A stretch of 64,000 nt of DNA. Source: BOG-908 sp963848205. Its GTDB lineage: Bacteria; Pseudomonadota; Alphaproteobacteria; Acetobacterales; Acetobacteraceae. The notes beneath the pieces were generated by a model. It made no database searches. It was not told the origin of the DNA and was given only the letters and a program-made list of their open reading frames with translations. The stretch is taken from positions 1,302,001 through 1,366,000 of the forward strand of contig CAWKCV010000003.1 in NCBI GenBank assembly GCA_963848205.1, in the 5' to 3' direction. Position numbers and translations under genes: made by a program. Numbering within the stretch: position 1 is the stretch's first letter; every line of letters starts with the position of its first letter. Below are positions 17,879 through 26,962 of this stretch, one piece after another.

Positions 17879-18865
17879 TTATCGGAGAACGACACCAGTC
17901 AGAAAGCTTAGGTCGCGTTCCGGCCGCGCGCCATAGTGAGAGATCACTTCGGAAGCTGCCCGGCTGCCTAGCCGTCCGCATTCTTCCAAAGGCTTGCTTT
18001 TTATATAAGCCGCCAGAAATCCCGCTGCGTATGCGTCACCTGCACCGGTTGTGTCCACCACCGTCGCGGTTTCGGCCATCATCGTCACGCGCTCATCGCC
18101 ACGCAGCACGAGACTACCTTCACTGCCGCGTGTTACAGCAGCGAGCGCGACGTCGCTTTTGACGGCCGACAAAGCATCTTCCAGAGCGTTGGCTTCATAC
18201 AGGCTGCAAAGCTCCGCCTCATTGGCGAACAGTATATCCACATCGCCGAGCAACTCCCGGAAAGCCGACCGGTGCCGATCAACGCAGAACGCGTCGGACA
18301 ACGACAAGGCCACCTCGCGTCCAGCCGAGCGGGCAGCACGCGCAGCCTGGCGGAAAGCAGCCTGTGCAGCAGGCGGGTCGAACAGATATCCCTCGAGGTA
18401 GAGTATCGCCGCATCTGCTATCAAGGCGTCGTCGACGTCATGCGAACCGAACGCGACGCTCGCGCCGAGAAACGTATTCATCGTGCGCTGCCCGTCTGGT
18501 GTCACGAGTATCAGGCACCGGGCGGTCGGCGCGCCGCCCTGCAAGGCCTTACTCGGAAAATGCACGCCTGAAGCAGTGATGTCGTGCCGGAAGACGTTGC
18601 CCAAACCATCATCGGCGACTTTGCCGAGATAGGCAACGCGAGCGCCCAGAGAAGCTGCAACCGCACAGCTGTTGGCGACCGATCCGCCGCTGCTCTCGCG
18701 CCCGGCCGGCATCGCCGCATACAAAGCCTCGGCCCTCGCCGCATCGATCAATTGCATGCTGCCAGGCGGCATGTCGTGCTTGGAGAGAAAAGCGTGATCG
18801 GCGGGAGCGACCACATCCACGATGGCATTACCAATGCCGATGAGGTCGAATTTCGCATTTTTCAT
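17879..18865 (-). CDS. PfkB-family kinase, probable adenosine kinase
   Basis: A 328-residue ribokinase-fold kinase. It shows the N-terminal DLIGIGNAIVDVVAP strand, the substrate-binding SGGSVANSC (about 59-67) and the C-terminal PfkB signature DTTGAGDAYAAGFLAAY with catalytic Asp. The overall pattern and the N-terminal GNAIVDV are typical of alphaproteobacterial adenosine kinases, which salvage adenosine to AMP; another sugar or nucleoside substrate is possible. AGAGGCGG precedes the ATG. Confidence 0.85.
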   Translation of the reverse strand: MKNAKFDLIGIGNAIVDVVAPADHAFLSKHDMPPGSMQLIDAARAEALYAAMPAGRESSGGSVANSCAVAASLGARVAYLGKVADDGLGNVFRHDITASGVHFPSKALQGGAPTARCLILVTPDGQRTMNTFLGASVAFGSHDVDDALIADAAILYLEGYLFDPPAAQAAFRQAARAARSAGREVALSLSDAFCVDRHRSAFRELLGDVDILFANEAELCSLYEANALEDALSAVKSDVALAAVTRGSEGSLVLRGDERVTMMAETATVVDTTGAGDAYAAGFLAAYIKSKPLEECGRLGSRAASEVISHYGARPERDLSFLTGVVLR

Positions 18866-19009
18866 CGCCGCCTCTTGGTCGGAAAAGCTGCCGGTGGCAA
18901 GCCGTACTTTCTAGTTCCAGCGGAAGCACCTATCGCCTACGCCACCCATGCGTGCTGTTTCCGCTTGGCGTCCTGTTGCTCCGATCCGCGCAAACGAGGA
19001 AACTGAGGC

Positions 19010-19679
19010 ATGTTCAAGCCAATGCTGCGTGCCCTCGAACAGCTCGACGATCCGGCCATCCTCTCGGTTCTGGCACAAAGCCTCCTTCTGTCAGCCGCCA
19101 TCTTCGTGGCACTCTGCGTGGGCAGCGTATATGGGCTGGAGCACATGCTGGCGCAGACCGGCTGGCTCGCCTGGGTGGCCGGGCTTTTGGGCGGTGCTGC
19201 GGCGTTGCTGGCCGGCCTTTGGCTGTTTCTGCCAGCCGCCGTCATTATCGCGTCTCTGTTCATGGAGCCGGTCTGCCGCGCCGTCGAGCGTCGCTGGTAT
19301 CCGGCATTGCCGCCGCCGGCTGGGGCGGCACTGGCAGTGCAAACCTGGGACAGCCTGTTCGTCGCACTCCTCGTTCTGGCGATGAGCACGCTCTCGCTGC
19401 TGCTGGCCATCTTCATCCCTGGTATCGGGTTGGTGCTCGGCTGGGCAATTACCGCCTGGGCCCTTGGACGGGGGCTGTTCGTGGCCGTGGCGATGCGTCG
19501 GATGAGCCGTCTCGAGGCGCAGTCGCTCTATGGGCAGTATCGCTTCGCAGGTACTTGTGCAAGGCGCGGCCCTGGCGCTGGCGGGTTCAGTGCCTGTGCT
19601 CAACCTGCTCGTGCCCGTGCTCGGCAGCGCCTGCATGGTGCATGTGTCGATGCAGGCACTGGCAGAAGCAAGGCGATAA
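19010..19679 (+). pseudogene. EI24/CysZ-like membrane protein with a frameshift near its 3' end
   Basis: The first about 180 codons encode a protein with four hydrophobic helices and the EI24 (DUF540)-like pattern SLFMEPVCRAVERRWYP. After YGQYRFA the frame is interrupted by one extra base near 19550 (GCAGGTAC). In the shifted frame translation continues as VLVQGAALALAGSVPVLNLL... and stops at TAA 19677-19679 after LAEARR, a normal ending for this family. Without correction the original frame runs on to 19759 as non-family sequence. This is a sequencing error or recent mutation. Function in this family is unclear (CysZ relatives transport sulfate). Confidence 0.65.
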
Positions 19680-19811
19680 GCTCGCCGCTTTTCAACGGCA
19701 AAGGGCAGAAAACCCGTCCGTCATCCTCGCTCTCTCTGGCAAGCTTGGGGATCGGGTGATAGGGCAACGCCACGCCGCCGTGAGCGGCACGCAAAGATGA
19801 GGGGGCTGGAC

Positions 19812-20564
19812 ATGTTCAAACGCCGCAGGCCCGAAGACGAGCCGGAGCAACAAACCCCGGCTCAGGTCAAGCCGAATAGCGCTGATAACGGGCTCGGTGT
19901 GCCGCCGCGTCCGCCTGCCACAAATCTCGGCAATTTCACCGCACCAGCCAAGGATCTTCCGATGTCTCGCCCGCCTTTCGCTACGCCTACCCCCTCCCCG
20001 ATGCCAGCATCCGGTTCGGCCGGCGGCAATCCTCCCATGCCGGCTTCCGCGCCGCCACGCCCGGCTGCCCCGCCCAATCCTCCCGCTTCGCGCACCGGGC
20101 CAGAGCGTCCGGCACCGGCCCCCGAGCGCCGTACTCTGGTCGTTGGCCGCGGCATCAGCGTGCAAGGCATGGTTCAGGATGCCGAGCGTCTGGTCGTCGA
20201 GGGGACGGTAGAAGCCAACATGATTCACGCCGCCGAACTGTCGGTTTCGCTAGGCGGAATCTTCAAGGGCGAAGTCGAGGTCGACATGGCCGAGGTCGCC
20301 GGCACAATCGATGGTACACTGACTGCACGAAATAATCTGGTCGTCCGTGCAACGGGCGTGGTGCTGGGCACGGCGCGTTGCCGCAAGCTGCAGGTGGAAG
20401 AAGGGGGCCAGATCACCGGCCGGATCGAGATGATCACCGAAGGCGCGCGCAGCCAGCCCGCCCAGGTGCGACCGTCGGCGCCATCCGCCGCCAAGCCCGA
20501 GCCATCCGCGCGGCTCGATGGAGTAGCGGAGGCTCCACGCCCAGCACCGACTTACGAGGCCTGA
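19812..20564 (+). CDS. bactofilin (polymer-forming cytoskeletal protein)
   Basis: A 250-residue protein. It starts MFKRRRPEDEPEQ, followed by a long Pro/Ala-rich linker (about 30-105) and a right-handed beta-helical bactofilin domain (about 112-220: VVGRGISVQGMVQDAERLVVEG, then GxxxGEVEVDMAEVAGTIDGTLTA). Bactofilins polymerise at the membrane and guide local cell-wall or stalk structures. ATG 19812 is preferred over 19797 because GAGGGGG lies before it. The Pro-rich linker is longer than in many homologues. The 3' end overlaps the convergent methyltransferase gene by 13 bases. Confidence 0.92.
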   Translation: MFKRRRPEDEPEQQTPAQVKPNSADNGLGVPPRPPATNLGNFTAPAKDLPMSRPPFATPTPSPMPASGSAGGNPPMPASAPPRPAAPPNPPASRTGPERPAPAPERRTLVVGRGISVQGMVQDAERLVVEGTVEANMIHAAELSVSLGGIFKGEVEVDMAEVAGTIDGTLTARNNLVVRATGVVLGTARCRKLQVEEGGQITGRIEMITEGARSQPAQVRPSAPSAAKPEPSARLDGVAEAPRPAPTYEA

Positions 20565-21142
20565 GAACTGGGTCCGGTCAGCAGATCTATACGGTAGCAT
20601 TCGGCAGGCTGGTCCAGCGCATGGACCAGCCTGTCGTCGCAGGCGGCAACGAACAGGCTGGCTGCCTCTGCTCCCGTCGTCGGGGTATTCGTGAAGCCCG
20701 TCCAATTGACGAGCAACACCGCACCGGCCGAAGACAATGCCTTGCAGGCGGCTCTCGCCGTGACGCCAATGTCGGGCGCCGACAAAAAATATAACACCTC
20801 GGAAAACACGATCAGGTCGAAGCACCCCGGCGGCCATTCACCCGGAATTCGCGCCTGACACACCGTCACTCCAGGCAGGTGCGCGCATCGAACGCGTGTC
20901 CGGCGCACCGCTTCGGCCGCCACGTCGACGGCCAGCAGCGAGTCGCATCGCTCAGCCAGCCGCACGGTCTGCGCGCCGATGGAACAGCCGATTTCAAGCC
21001 CGCGCCCATATCGCCGGTTTGGCAATGCCGCCAACGTCGAATCGTATTTGGCGCGCTCGTAGGCACTCGTCTCCACGTCCCAGGGGTCGGCTGCGCCTGC
21101 ATAGATGCGATCGAACACCTCGCCAGCCCACGAGGCCGTCAT
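20552..21142 (-). CDS. SAM-dependent methyltransferase (NodS-like)
   Basis: A 196-residue class I methyltransferase. It starts MTASWAGEVFDRIYAGAADPWD followed by the SAM-binding motif I GRGLEIGCSIGAQTVRLAERC (about residues 45-65) and motif IV-like FDLIVFSEVLYFLS. The 'FDxxYxxxxDPW' start and the EVLYFL motif resemble NodS, an N-methyltransferase of lipo-chitooligosaccharides. Its ATG overlaps the acyl-CoA dehydrogenase-like stop by four bases, so the two act together, possibly on a surface glycolipid. The natural substrate is unknown. Confidence 0.82.
   Translation of the reverse strand: MTASWAGEVFDRIYAGAADPWDVETSAYERAKYDSTLAALPNRRYGRGLEIGCSIGAQTVRLAERCDSLLAVDVAAEAVRRTRVRCAHLPGVTVCQARIPGEWPPGCFDLIVFSEVLYFLSAPDIGVTARAACKALSSAGAVLLVNWTGFTNTPTTGAEAASLFVAACDDRLVHALDQPAECYRIDLLTGPSSQAS
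20605..20633 (+). terminator. perfect 11-bp hairpin downstream of the bactofilin gene
   Basis: CAGGCTGGTCC and GGACCAGCCTG flank a seven-base loop. It lies 41 bases after the bactofilin stop, inside the 3' part of the convergent methyltransferase gene. It could form an RNA 3' end, but has no U-tract and may only reflect codon choice. Confidence 0.35.
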
Positions 21143-22218
21143 GCCGGCATGCCGTGATCGGCAAACCAGGCTGCTGCCTCGCATAAGGTCTCGTCGGGCG
21201 CCGGCTGACGTAGGTAGGTCGCCAGATCGCGCATGATCGCCTCCGCAGGGTGGCCCGCCATGAACGCCGACAATCCCAGGCCGCGCTGAACCAGCTGCAG
21301 CACCCGCAGCGCGGCCTCCTCTACGGCTATCCGTGACAAATTGACGAAAGCCGAGATCGTTCCTGCCGGTTCGCAACCGCTTTCCGCACATTCGCATGCA
21401 CGGGCGACGAACTGACGTGCCGTCTCCTGGGCGATCAGCGCCTGGCCCATCCGCGCCAGCTGATGCGGACTACCCGCCCGGCCGCGGTTGGCAAGTTCAG
21501 CCTGCGCGATTGCCACCATTGCCTCGATCCCGCCGAGGGTGACGGCCGAGGTTCGCCATGCCCCTGCAGAAAACATTGGCTGACGCAGGTAATCGCCGGG
21601 GGCGCCGACAAGATCGGCTGTCACCAGCTGCATGCCTGAGAAATCGACGGCACCCGTCACGGCCGCACGCATTCCTTGCAGGCGCATTGCACTTGGCGTG
21701 GCCCTTGCGCCTTCGTTTGTTATGGAAACCAGCGCCATGAGGGCATCGCCTTCTGCCGGCCGGATCGTTATCAGCGCGTCATCTACGAAGCCTGCGCCCG
21801 AGCAGAACTGCTTTTGTCCCTGCAGCACGCCGCATGACCACCGGACATCATCCGGTCCATCCGTAACCCACAGCCCGAGCAGGCGCCCGGCTGCTGCGAT
21901 GGCGGCCACTTTTGTAATCTGCGCTTTGCTTCCGTAGCGGACCACAAGGGCGATGGCATTCACGTGCCCTTCGATCAGACGACCAGTCGCCAAGCTGCCT
22001 TGCCCGATGAGCCTCAACATCGCCATGCATCCAGCCGCTCCCGCAGCCTCGCTGCCCCAACCAAGACCACCCTGCGCGGGCGGCAATGGTGCCATCAGTG
22101 CGCCAATGCGGGCGAGGTCACGAATATTTTCGAGCGGAAAGGCAGCTTGACTGTCGAGCGTGATCGCACGCGCCTGGAAGGCCGGGATCAGAAGGTGCAG
22201 AGCGTTCAGGATCAACAT
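21139..22218 (-). CDS. acyl-CoA dehydrogenase-like flavoprotein
   Basis: A 359-residue protein related to acyl-CoA dehydrogenases but shorter and divergent. Recognisable parts are the N-terminal helical LARIGALMAPLPPAQGGLGWG, the FAD-contacting LWVTDGP region, a beta-domain (ALMALVSITNEG) and a C-terminal helical bundle with TLGGIEAMVAIAQAELANRG. Such divergent dehydrogenases often sit next to a NodS-like methyltransferase, PIG-L deacetylase and glycosyltransferase; here only the methyltransferase is linked, by a four-base overlap. The reaction is unknown. ATG 22218 is chosen because the upstream codons are not family-like. Confidence 0.72.
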   Translation of the reverse strand: MLILNALHLLIPAFQARAITLDSQAAFPLENIRDLARIGALMAPLPPAQGGLGWGSEAAGAAGCMAMLRLIGQGSLATGRLIEGHVNAIALVVRYGSKAQITKVAAIAAAGRLLGLWVTDGPDDVRWSCGVLQGQKQFCSGAGFVDDALITIRPAEGDALMALVSITNEGARATPSAMRLQGMRAAVTGAVDFSGMQLVTADLVGAPGDYLRQPMFSAGAWRTSAVTLGGIEAMVAIAQAELANRGRAGSPHQLARMGQALIAQETARQFVARACECAESGCEPAGTISAFVNLSRIAVEEAALRVLQLVQRGLGLSAFMAGHPAEAIMRDLATYLRQPAPDETLCEAAAWFADHGMPA

Positions 22219-22369
22219 GACCAAGCAACGTAGGAGAGGCGAGAAGGAAGCACGCCTTTCTGTAGGAGGGGACCGAAATACCTGCGGACACGATCGGCAT
22301 CGCCGCCACCCTGACCGAAAATCCCAGGCTTTTTTGAACAAAGGCCTGCATCCTTCCTATCTATCTCTA

Positions 22370-23359
22370 ATGCACCGCATTCTAGCCTTAGTCTTCGCCA
22401 TCCTTGCTGGCCCGGCCGCCGCGCAATCCAACACTTTGCCGAACGTGGTCGCGCCCAATCCGGCTGCCTGGCAGCTCTCTGCGCAGCAACTGCAAACGCT
22501 CGTGGCCTCGATCGCCCTCTATCCCGACCCCATCCTGACCGACATTCTGGCGGCCAGCACCTACCCGGCCCAGATCGTCGAGGCAGAGCGCTTTTTGACC
22601 GATCCTGTAAACAGCAGCTTGCAAGGAGAAGCATTGCAGGCCGCTGCAGCCGAGCATGGCTGGGACGACAGCATCATGGCCCTGCTCGCTTTTCCTCAGC
22701 TCGTCCGGCAGATGGATGCCAACCTCGAATTCACCGAGCATCTCGGCCAGGTGTTCATTGCACAACCAGCCGACGTGCTGGCAGCGATCCAGACGTTGCG
22801 CAAACTGGCCGAGGCGGCCGGCACGCTGGCCGATAGTCCCGATGCAAGTGTTGCCGATAATGGCAGCATCATTTCCATCGAGCCGCCGTCGCCAGAGCAG
22901 ATCTACCTGCCGAGCTACAATGATGCCTGTGCTTTTGGTCCGAATACTCTGTGCAACGGCACAGCCGATCTCAGCTGGTCCAGCCCGATCGTTCTGCCCT
23001 TCGGCGGACAGGCGTGGGGTGAGGTGGACTGGTCCGTTCACAAAATTCGCCTTGGCGCGAAGCGCCAGTGGGGCGGGCAGCACGAGACGGGCTTTTGGCG
23101 CCATCCGGACGTCCGGCGAGGGGAAGCACCCGGGAGGCCATTCGCGATCCCTTCGGGCAACACGGTGTATGGGCGAACGATGCTTTACGGCCACGGCGCT
23201 CCTCATGTGACCGCGCCGTCAGCACGGCCAGTGTTCAACTCCTCCATCCTCGCGCCACATACGGTCGTGTCTCATGGCGTCGCCGCGCGTCCTGCACCCC
23301 GCGCAGTGGCGCCGCCGCCGCCCGCGCCCCATATAGGGGCCACACCCTTCCACCACTGA
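22370..23359 (+). CDS. DUF3300 domain exported protein
   Basis: A 329-residue protein with a clear signal peptide (MHRILALVFAILAGPAAAQS). The DUF3300 domain follows (about 40-185), with its diagnostic LVASIALYPDPILTDILAASTYPAQIVEA motif split across residues 43-71 and the IYLPSYNDACAFGPN segment near 185. The C-terminal third is His/Ala/Pro-rich and probably disordered. Predicted periplasmic or outer-membrane location; the function of this family is unknown. Confidence 0.85.
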   Translation: MHRILALVFAILAGPAAAQSNTLPNVVAPNPAAWQLSAQQLQTLVASIALYPDPILTDILAASTYPAQIVEAERFLTDPVNSSLQGEALQAAAAEHGWDDSIMALLAFPQLVRQMDANLEFTEHLGQVFIAQPADVLAAIQTLRKLAEAAGTLADSPDASVADNGSIISIEPPSPEQIYLPSYNDACAFGPNTLCNGTADLSWSSPIVLPFGGQAWGEVDWSVHKIRLGAKRQWGGQHETGFWRHPDVRRGEAPGRPFAIPSGNTVYGRTMLYGHGAPHVTAPSARPVFNSSILAPHTVVSHGVAARPAPRAVAPPPPAPHIGATPFHH

Positions 23360-23402
23360 CCGCTCAGCTCATCTGCCGGGCGCTTCCTCGGAACTTTGCC
23401 CA

Positions 23403-25232
23403 ATGGACACATCAACCGCTCCAGAACGCCATGAATTCGGCGCCGAAGTTGGCCGCCTGCTCGACCTCGTCGTTCACTCGCTTTACTCAGAGCGCGAGAT
23501 ATTTCTGCGCGAACTTGTGGCCAATGCCGCAGATGCGACCGATCGCCGTCGATTCGAGGCATTGACCGACCAGGCGCTCGGGCTGCCGGAAAACGCCGGC
23601 GTTCGCATCGTGCCTGACAAGCCCGCACGCTCGCTTACGATCGAGGATCATGGGATCGGCATGACGCGCGACGAGATGGTCGCCAATCTAGGCACTATCG
23701 CGCGCTCCGGAACCCGCGCTTTCGCGGCCACGCTTGGCGAGGCCAAATCGGAGGAAAAGCCCAGCCTTATCGGCCAGTTCGGCGTAGGTTTCTATTCGGC
23801 GTTCATGGTGGCCGACCGCGTTGAAGTCACCTCACGCAAAGCCGGCACCGATGAAGCCTGGCTTTGGGCCTCCGATGGCCGCGGCGACTACACGCTTGCA
23901 CCCGCCACGCGCGATGAGGCCGGCACCACGATCGTTCTGCACATGAAAGCCGATGCGGACGAATATCTCGAGCCATACCGACTTGAAACCGCGGTGCGTA
24001 AATGGGCCGACCATATTGCACTTCCCATCTCCGTTGCGCGAGACGGAAAGGATCAGCTCGCGAACGAGGGCACTGCCCTGTGGCGCAAGGCGAAATCCGA
24101 CGTCACCGAAGAACAGACGAACGAACTGTATCGTCATCTCGGGCATTATTTCGACCAGCCTTGGGCGACACTGCAATGGCGTGCAGAGGGTCAACTGGAA
24201 TTCTATGCGCTCCTGTATATTCCAGGCGCCAAACCGTTCGATGCGCTGGAAGGCGACCGCGCCAGCCACGTTCGCCTGCACGTGAGGCGCATGTTCATCA
24301 CCGATGACGCCAAGCTGCTCCCCGAGTGGCTGCGCTTTGTGCAGGGCGTGGTCGACACAGAAGACTTGCCGCTCAACGTCAGCCGCGAAATGCTGCAGGC
24401 GACTCCCGTACTGGCCCGCATACGCAAGGCGGTCACGAACCGGGTGTTGAGCGAGCTGAAAACCCGCGCCAAGGACGCGGATGCCTACGCAAAGTTTTGG
24501 GAGAATTTCGGCCCTACCATCAAGGAAGGTATCTGGGGCGACACCGACCATCGAGCCTCCATCGCGGAACTGCTCCGCTTCCGTTCCAGCACGCAGGACG
24601 GACTCACATCGCTGGCCGGCTACATTGAACGCATGAAGCCGGAGCAGGAAGCGATCTACATCCTGGTCGGCGACGACACCGCCTCGCTGTCCACCTCGCC
24701 ACAACTCGAAGGGTTTCGAGCCCGCGATATCGAAGTGCTTCTGCTGTCCGACCCCGTCGATGCGTTCTGGCCAGAACGCATGACGGAGCATGAGGGAAAG
24801 CCGATTCGAAGCGTCACTCAAGGTGCTGCCGATCTCTCGAAATTTGTGGCCATGACGGACGCGCAAGGCGAGCCGGCCGATACGGTCAAGCTCATCGAAA
24901 CGCTCAAACTCGTGCTCGGCACGCAGGTCGACGATGTGCGCACCACCGATCGTCTTACCGATAGCGCGGTGATACTCACGGCAAAAGCACAAGGTCCAGA
25001 CCTGCAACTTCAGCGATTGATGCGTCGGACCGGCCGGTCGGGTGCCGGCGCACCGCTGCTGGAAATAAATCCGCGCCATCCGCTCATTGCAAGACTTTCC
25101 ACGCGGGCCGACGCCGGCGAAGATCTGCGTGACGTGGCAGAGACGCTGCTGGACATTGCGCGTGTGCAGGACGGCGAACCGCCGCAAGATCCAGCTGCTT
25201 TCGCCCGGCGCGTGACGGCTGCTTTGATTTGA
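23403..25232 (+). CDS. htpG: molecular chaperone HtpG (Hsp90)
   Basis: A 609-residue Hsp90 homologue, slightly shorter than the usual about 620-635. The GHKL ATPase domain shows EIFLRELVANAADATDRRR (Glu and Asn for ATP/Mg), DHGIGMTRDEM, GTIARSGTRAF and GQFGVGFYSAFMVADRV. The middle domain carries EDLPLNVSREMLQ with the gamma-phosphate-contacting Arg. The dimerisation domain ends near DGEPPQDPAAFARRV. The ATPase motif 'VANAADATDRRRF' deviates from the common 'ISNASDALDKLRF', but the key Asn is kept. Confidence 0.96.
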   Translation: MDTSTAPERHEFGAEVGRLLDLVVHSLYSEREIFLRELVANAADATDRRRFEALTDQALGLPENAGVRIVPDKPARSLTIEDHGIGMTRDEMVANLGTIARSGTRAFAATLGEAKSEEKPSLIGQFGVGFYSAFMVADRVEVTSRKAGTDEAWLWASDGRGDYTLAPATRDEAGTTIVLHMKADADEYLEPYRLETAVRKWADHIALPISVARDGKDQLANEGTALWRKAKSDVTEEQTNELYRHLGHYFDQPWATLQWRAEGQLEFYALLYIPGAKPFDALEGDRASHVRLHVRRMFITDDAKLLPEWLRFVQGVVDTEDLPLNVSREMLQATPVLARIRKAVTNRVLSELKTRAKDADAYAKFWENFGPTIKEGIWGDTDHRASIAELLRFRSSTQDGLTSLAGYIERMKPEQEAIYILVGDDTASLSTSPQLEGFRARDIEVLLLSDPVDAFWPERMTEHEGKPIRSVTQGAADLSKFVAMTDAQGEPADTVKLIETLKLVLGTQVDDVRTTDRLTDSAVILTAKAQGPDLQLQRLMRRTGRSGAGAPLLEINPRHPLIARLSTRADAGEDLRDVAETLLDIARVQDGEPPQDPAAFARRVTAALI

Positions 25233-25349
25233 CGACAAAAGGAGAGGTTCGAACGGCAACGCGCGAACCGCCTGCGTTCCTATCTGCCCGTTGTCGAATG
25301 CAACCCGTATCCTGAGTCGCTCGGTCCCGATGAGCGCTCAACGAGAAGC

Positions 25350-26246
25350 ATGATGACGAATCTGCGGGCGATAGGGCTGGCCGTGGCTGCTTTTACGATG
25401 TGGGTCTTCGCCGACACCGCGATAAAGCTTGCCGGCGAATCAGCTCTTCCGCCCCTTGAAATCGTAGCGTTCCAAGGATTGCTAACAACACTGTTCCTGG
25501 TCGGATATCGCGCGTCGCGTCGGGATATCCGCTCCTTGTTGCCGCTTCGTTGGAAAGCCCAAGTTCTTCGCGCCTTCCTCGATCTTGGCAACGTGCTGGG
25601 TGTCGTTGTGGCGCTGCGGCATCTGCCGTTGACCGTCTTCTACATCATCGTTTTTTCTGCACCGATGCTTATCGCGATACTCTCCTACCTGTTTCTCGGC
25701 GAGAAATTGCACAGGCGAAACCTGCTCGCGATTGCCACGGGCTTTGCAGGCGTTGTCATCGCGGTCCGGCCGCTTTCTCCGCACCAAGGCGGAGACTGGA
25801 TCGGTTATGCAGCCTGCGCGATCTGCGTCCTGTGCTTTTCGGGGAGCATTGTATGGTTGCGGACAATGACCCAGACAGAGCGGCTGGACAGCCTCATGGT
25901 CGTATCGAGTTCCCTGATGACGATTGCAGGCTTCGGTGCAATGCTCTGGCGGGCGGAGCCGCTCACACCTAGGCTTGCCGTTTTGCTACCGGTCATCGGC
26001 ATTACCGTAGGACTCGGCAACTACTTCTCGTTCAAGGCGCTGCGAAGCATCCCAGCGGCGATCGTCTCGCAATACCACTACACCCAACTCGTGTCGGGTG
26101 CCTTCATCGCGTGGCTCATCTGGCACGAGACGCCCAGCATGGCGATGCTGGCTGGCGCGATCCTGATTGTCGGGTCGGGCCTCACCATCGCGGCCTATGA
26201 ACGTCGCGTTGCTAGGTCGGCCAGCAAAGGCGAATTGCTGGCTTGA
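25350..26246 (+). CDS. EamA/DMT-family transporter
   Basis: A 298-residue inner-membrane protein with about ten transmembrane helices in two EamA repeats (about 8-135 and 155-285). The first repeat shows FADTAIKLAG and FQGLLTTLFL, and the motif LGEKLHRRNLLAIATGFAGVVI closes it, a hallmark of the drug/metabolite transporter superfamily. Probably exports or imports a small metabolite; substrate unknown. Confidence 0.9.
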   Translation: MMTNLRAIGLAVAAFTMWVFADTAIKLAGESALPPLEIVAFQGLLTTLFLVGYRASRRDIRSLLPLRWKAQVLRAFLDLGNVLGVVVALRHLPLTVFYIIVFSAPMLIAILSYLFLGEKLHRRNLLAIATGFAGVVIAVRPLSPHQGGDWIGYAACAICVLCFSGSIVWLRTMTQTERLDSLMVVSSSLMTIAGFGAMLWRAEPLTPRLAVLLPVIGITVGLGNYFSFKALRSIPAAIVSQYHYTQLVSGAFIAWLIWHETPSMAMLAGAILIVGSGLTIAAYERRVARSASKGELLA

Positions 26247-26270
26247 AATCCCCAGACCAAAGGTGAAGGT

Positions 26271-26828
26271 CTAGTGCTTGAGATTGACCAGCCGAATGCG
26301 GCGATTGAACGAAGACGCGACACCCTGCCCCGTCGGCGCAAGCGGCTTGGCGGACGCCACCGCCTCCAGCCGCGCCGCGGCAACGCCGCAATTTTGCTCG
26401 AGATAATCAACCACCGCCTGCGCCCGCCGGCTCGCCAAGTCCCGGTTACGAGCGTCTGAACCCGTCGTGTCGGTGTGTCCCTCTACCCGGAACCTGTCGC
26501 CAACCAATCCAGGTTCGGTCAGGCTGGCTCCGAGATTATCCAAAATGCGGGTCGCACTCGGGGTCAGCTTGGCCGAACCCTGGGCAAACTGGATAGCGGG
26601 CACCAGCCCGCCGACATAATCGTCGCTGCTCGGCTCCTGGTCGCGCCCCGATATGTGTTCGCCAGGAGGCCGGGCTCGCCGCAGCGATCCCGCCAGTTCC
26701 TGCGGGTTCTGCATCGCGCTCACCCGCCGCACGCTCGCGACCAGACTATCGGCTCGGCCGGTCTGCGGCAGCAAGCTCGATAGGCAAACGGCAGTCAGGC
26801 ACGCCGAGACGGCCCGCCACGCGGTCAT
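26271..26828 (-). CDS. OmpA-family C-terminal domain protein
   Basis: A 185-residue exported protein with a signal peptide (MTAWRAVSACLTAVCLSSLLPQTGRA) and a peptidoglycan-binding OmpA/MotB domain from about residue 75. That domain shows IQFAQGSAKLTP, VEGHTDTTGSDARNRDLASRRAQAVVDYL and the closing NRRIRLVNLKH. Without a beta-barrel or lipobox it is probably a periplasmic peptidoglycan-associated protein. Start at ATG 26828; ATG 26852 is an alternative with a less convincing signal peptide. Confidence 0.85.
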   Translation of the reverse strand: MTAWRAVSACLTAVCLSSLLPQTGRADSLVASVRRVSAMQNPQELAGSLRRARPPGEHISGRDQEPSSDDYVGGLVPAIQFAQGSAKLTPSATRILDNLGASLTEPGLVGDRFRVEGHTDTTGSDARNRDLASRRAQAVVDYLEQNCGVAAARLEAVASAKPLAPTGQGVASSFNRRIRLVNLKH

Positions 26829-26962
26829 GGTATGGTTCAACCCCACCGACATTGCGCAGAGTCTAGGGCCACCCCGCCGCCCAGTGCAAATCCTCAAGGC
26901 GGCAGGGCGCTAGGCGTGCTGTCCCGACGCCGCTAAGAGCCGCAGGAAAAGGAGACGCCAAG

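Noticed and set aside
22324..22350. A further hairpin copy (AGGCTTTTTTGAACAAAGGCCT)
   Set aside because: Similar layout, but the stem sequence and flanks do not match the family well enough; it may be a remote relative or chance.
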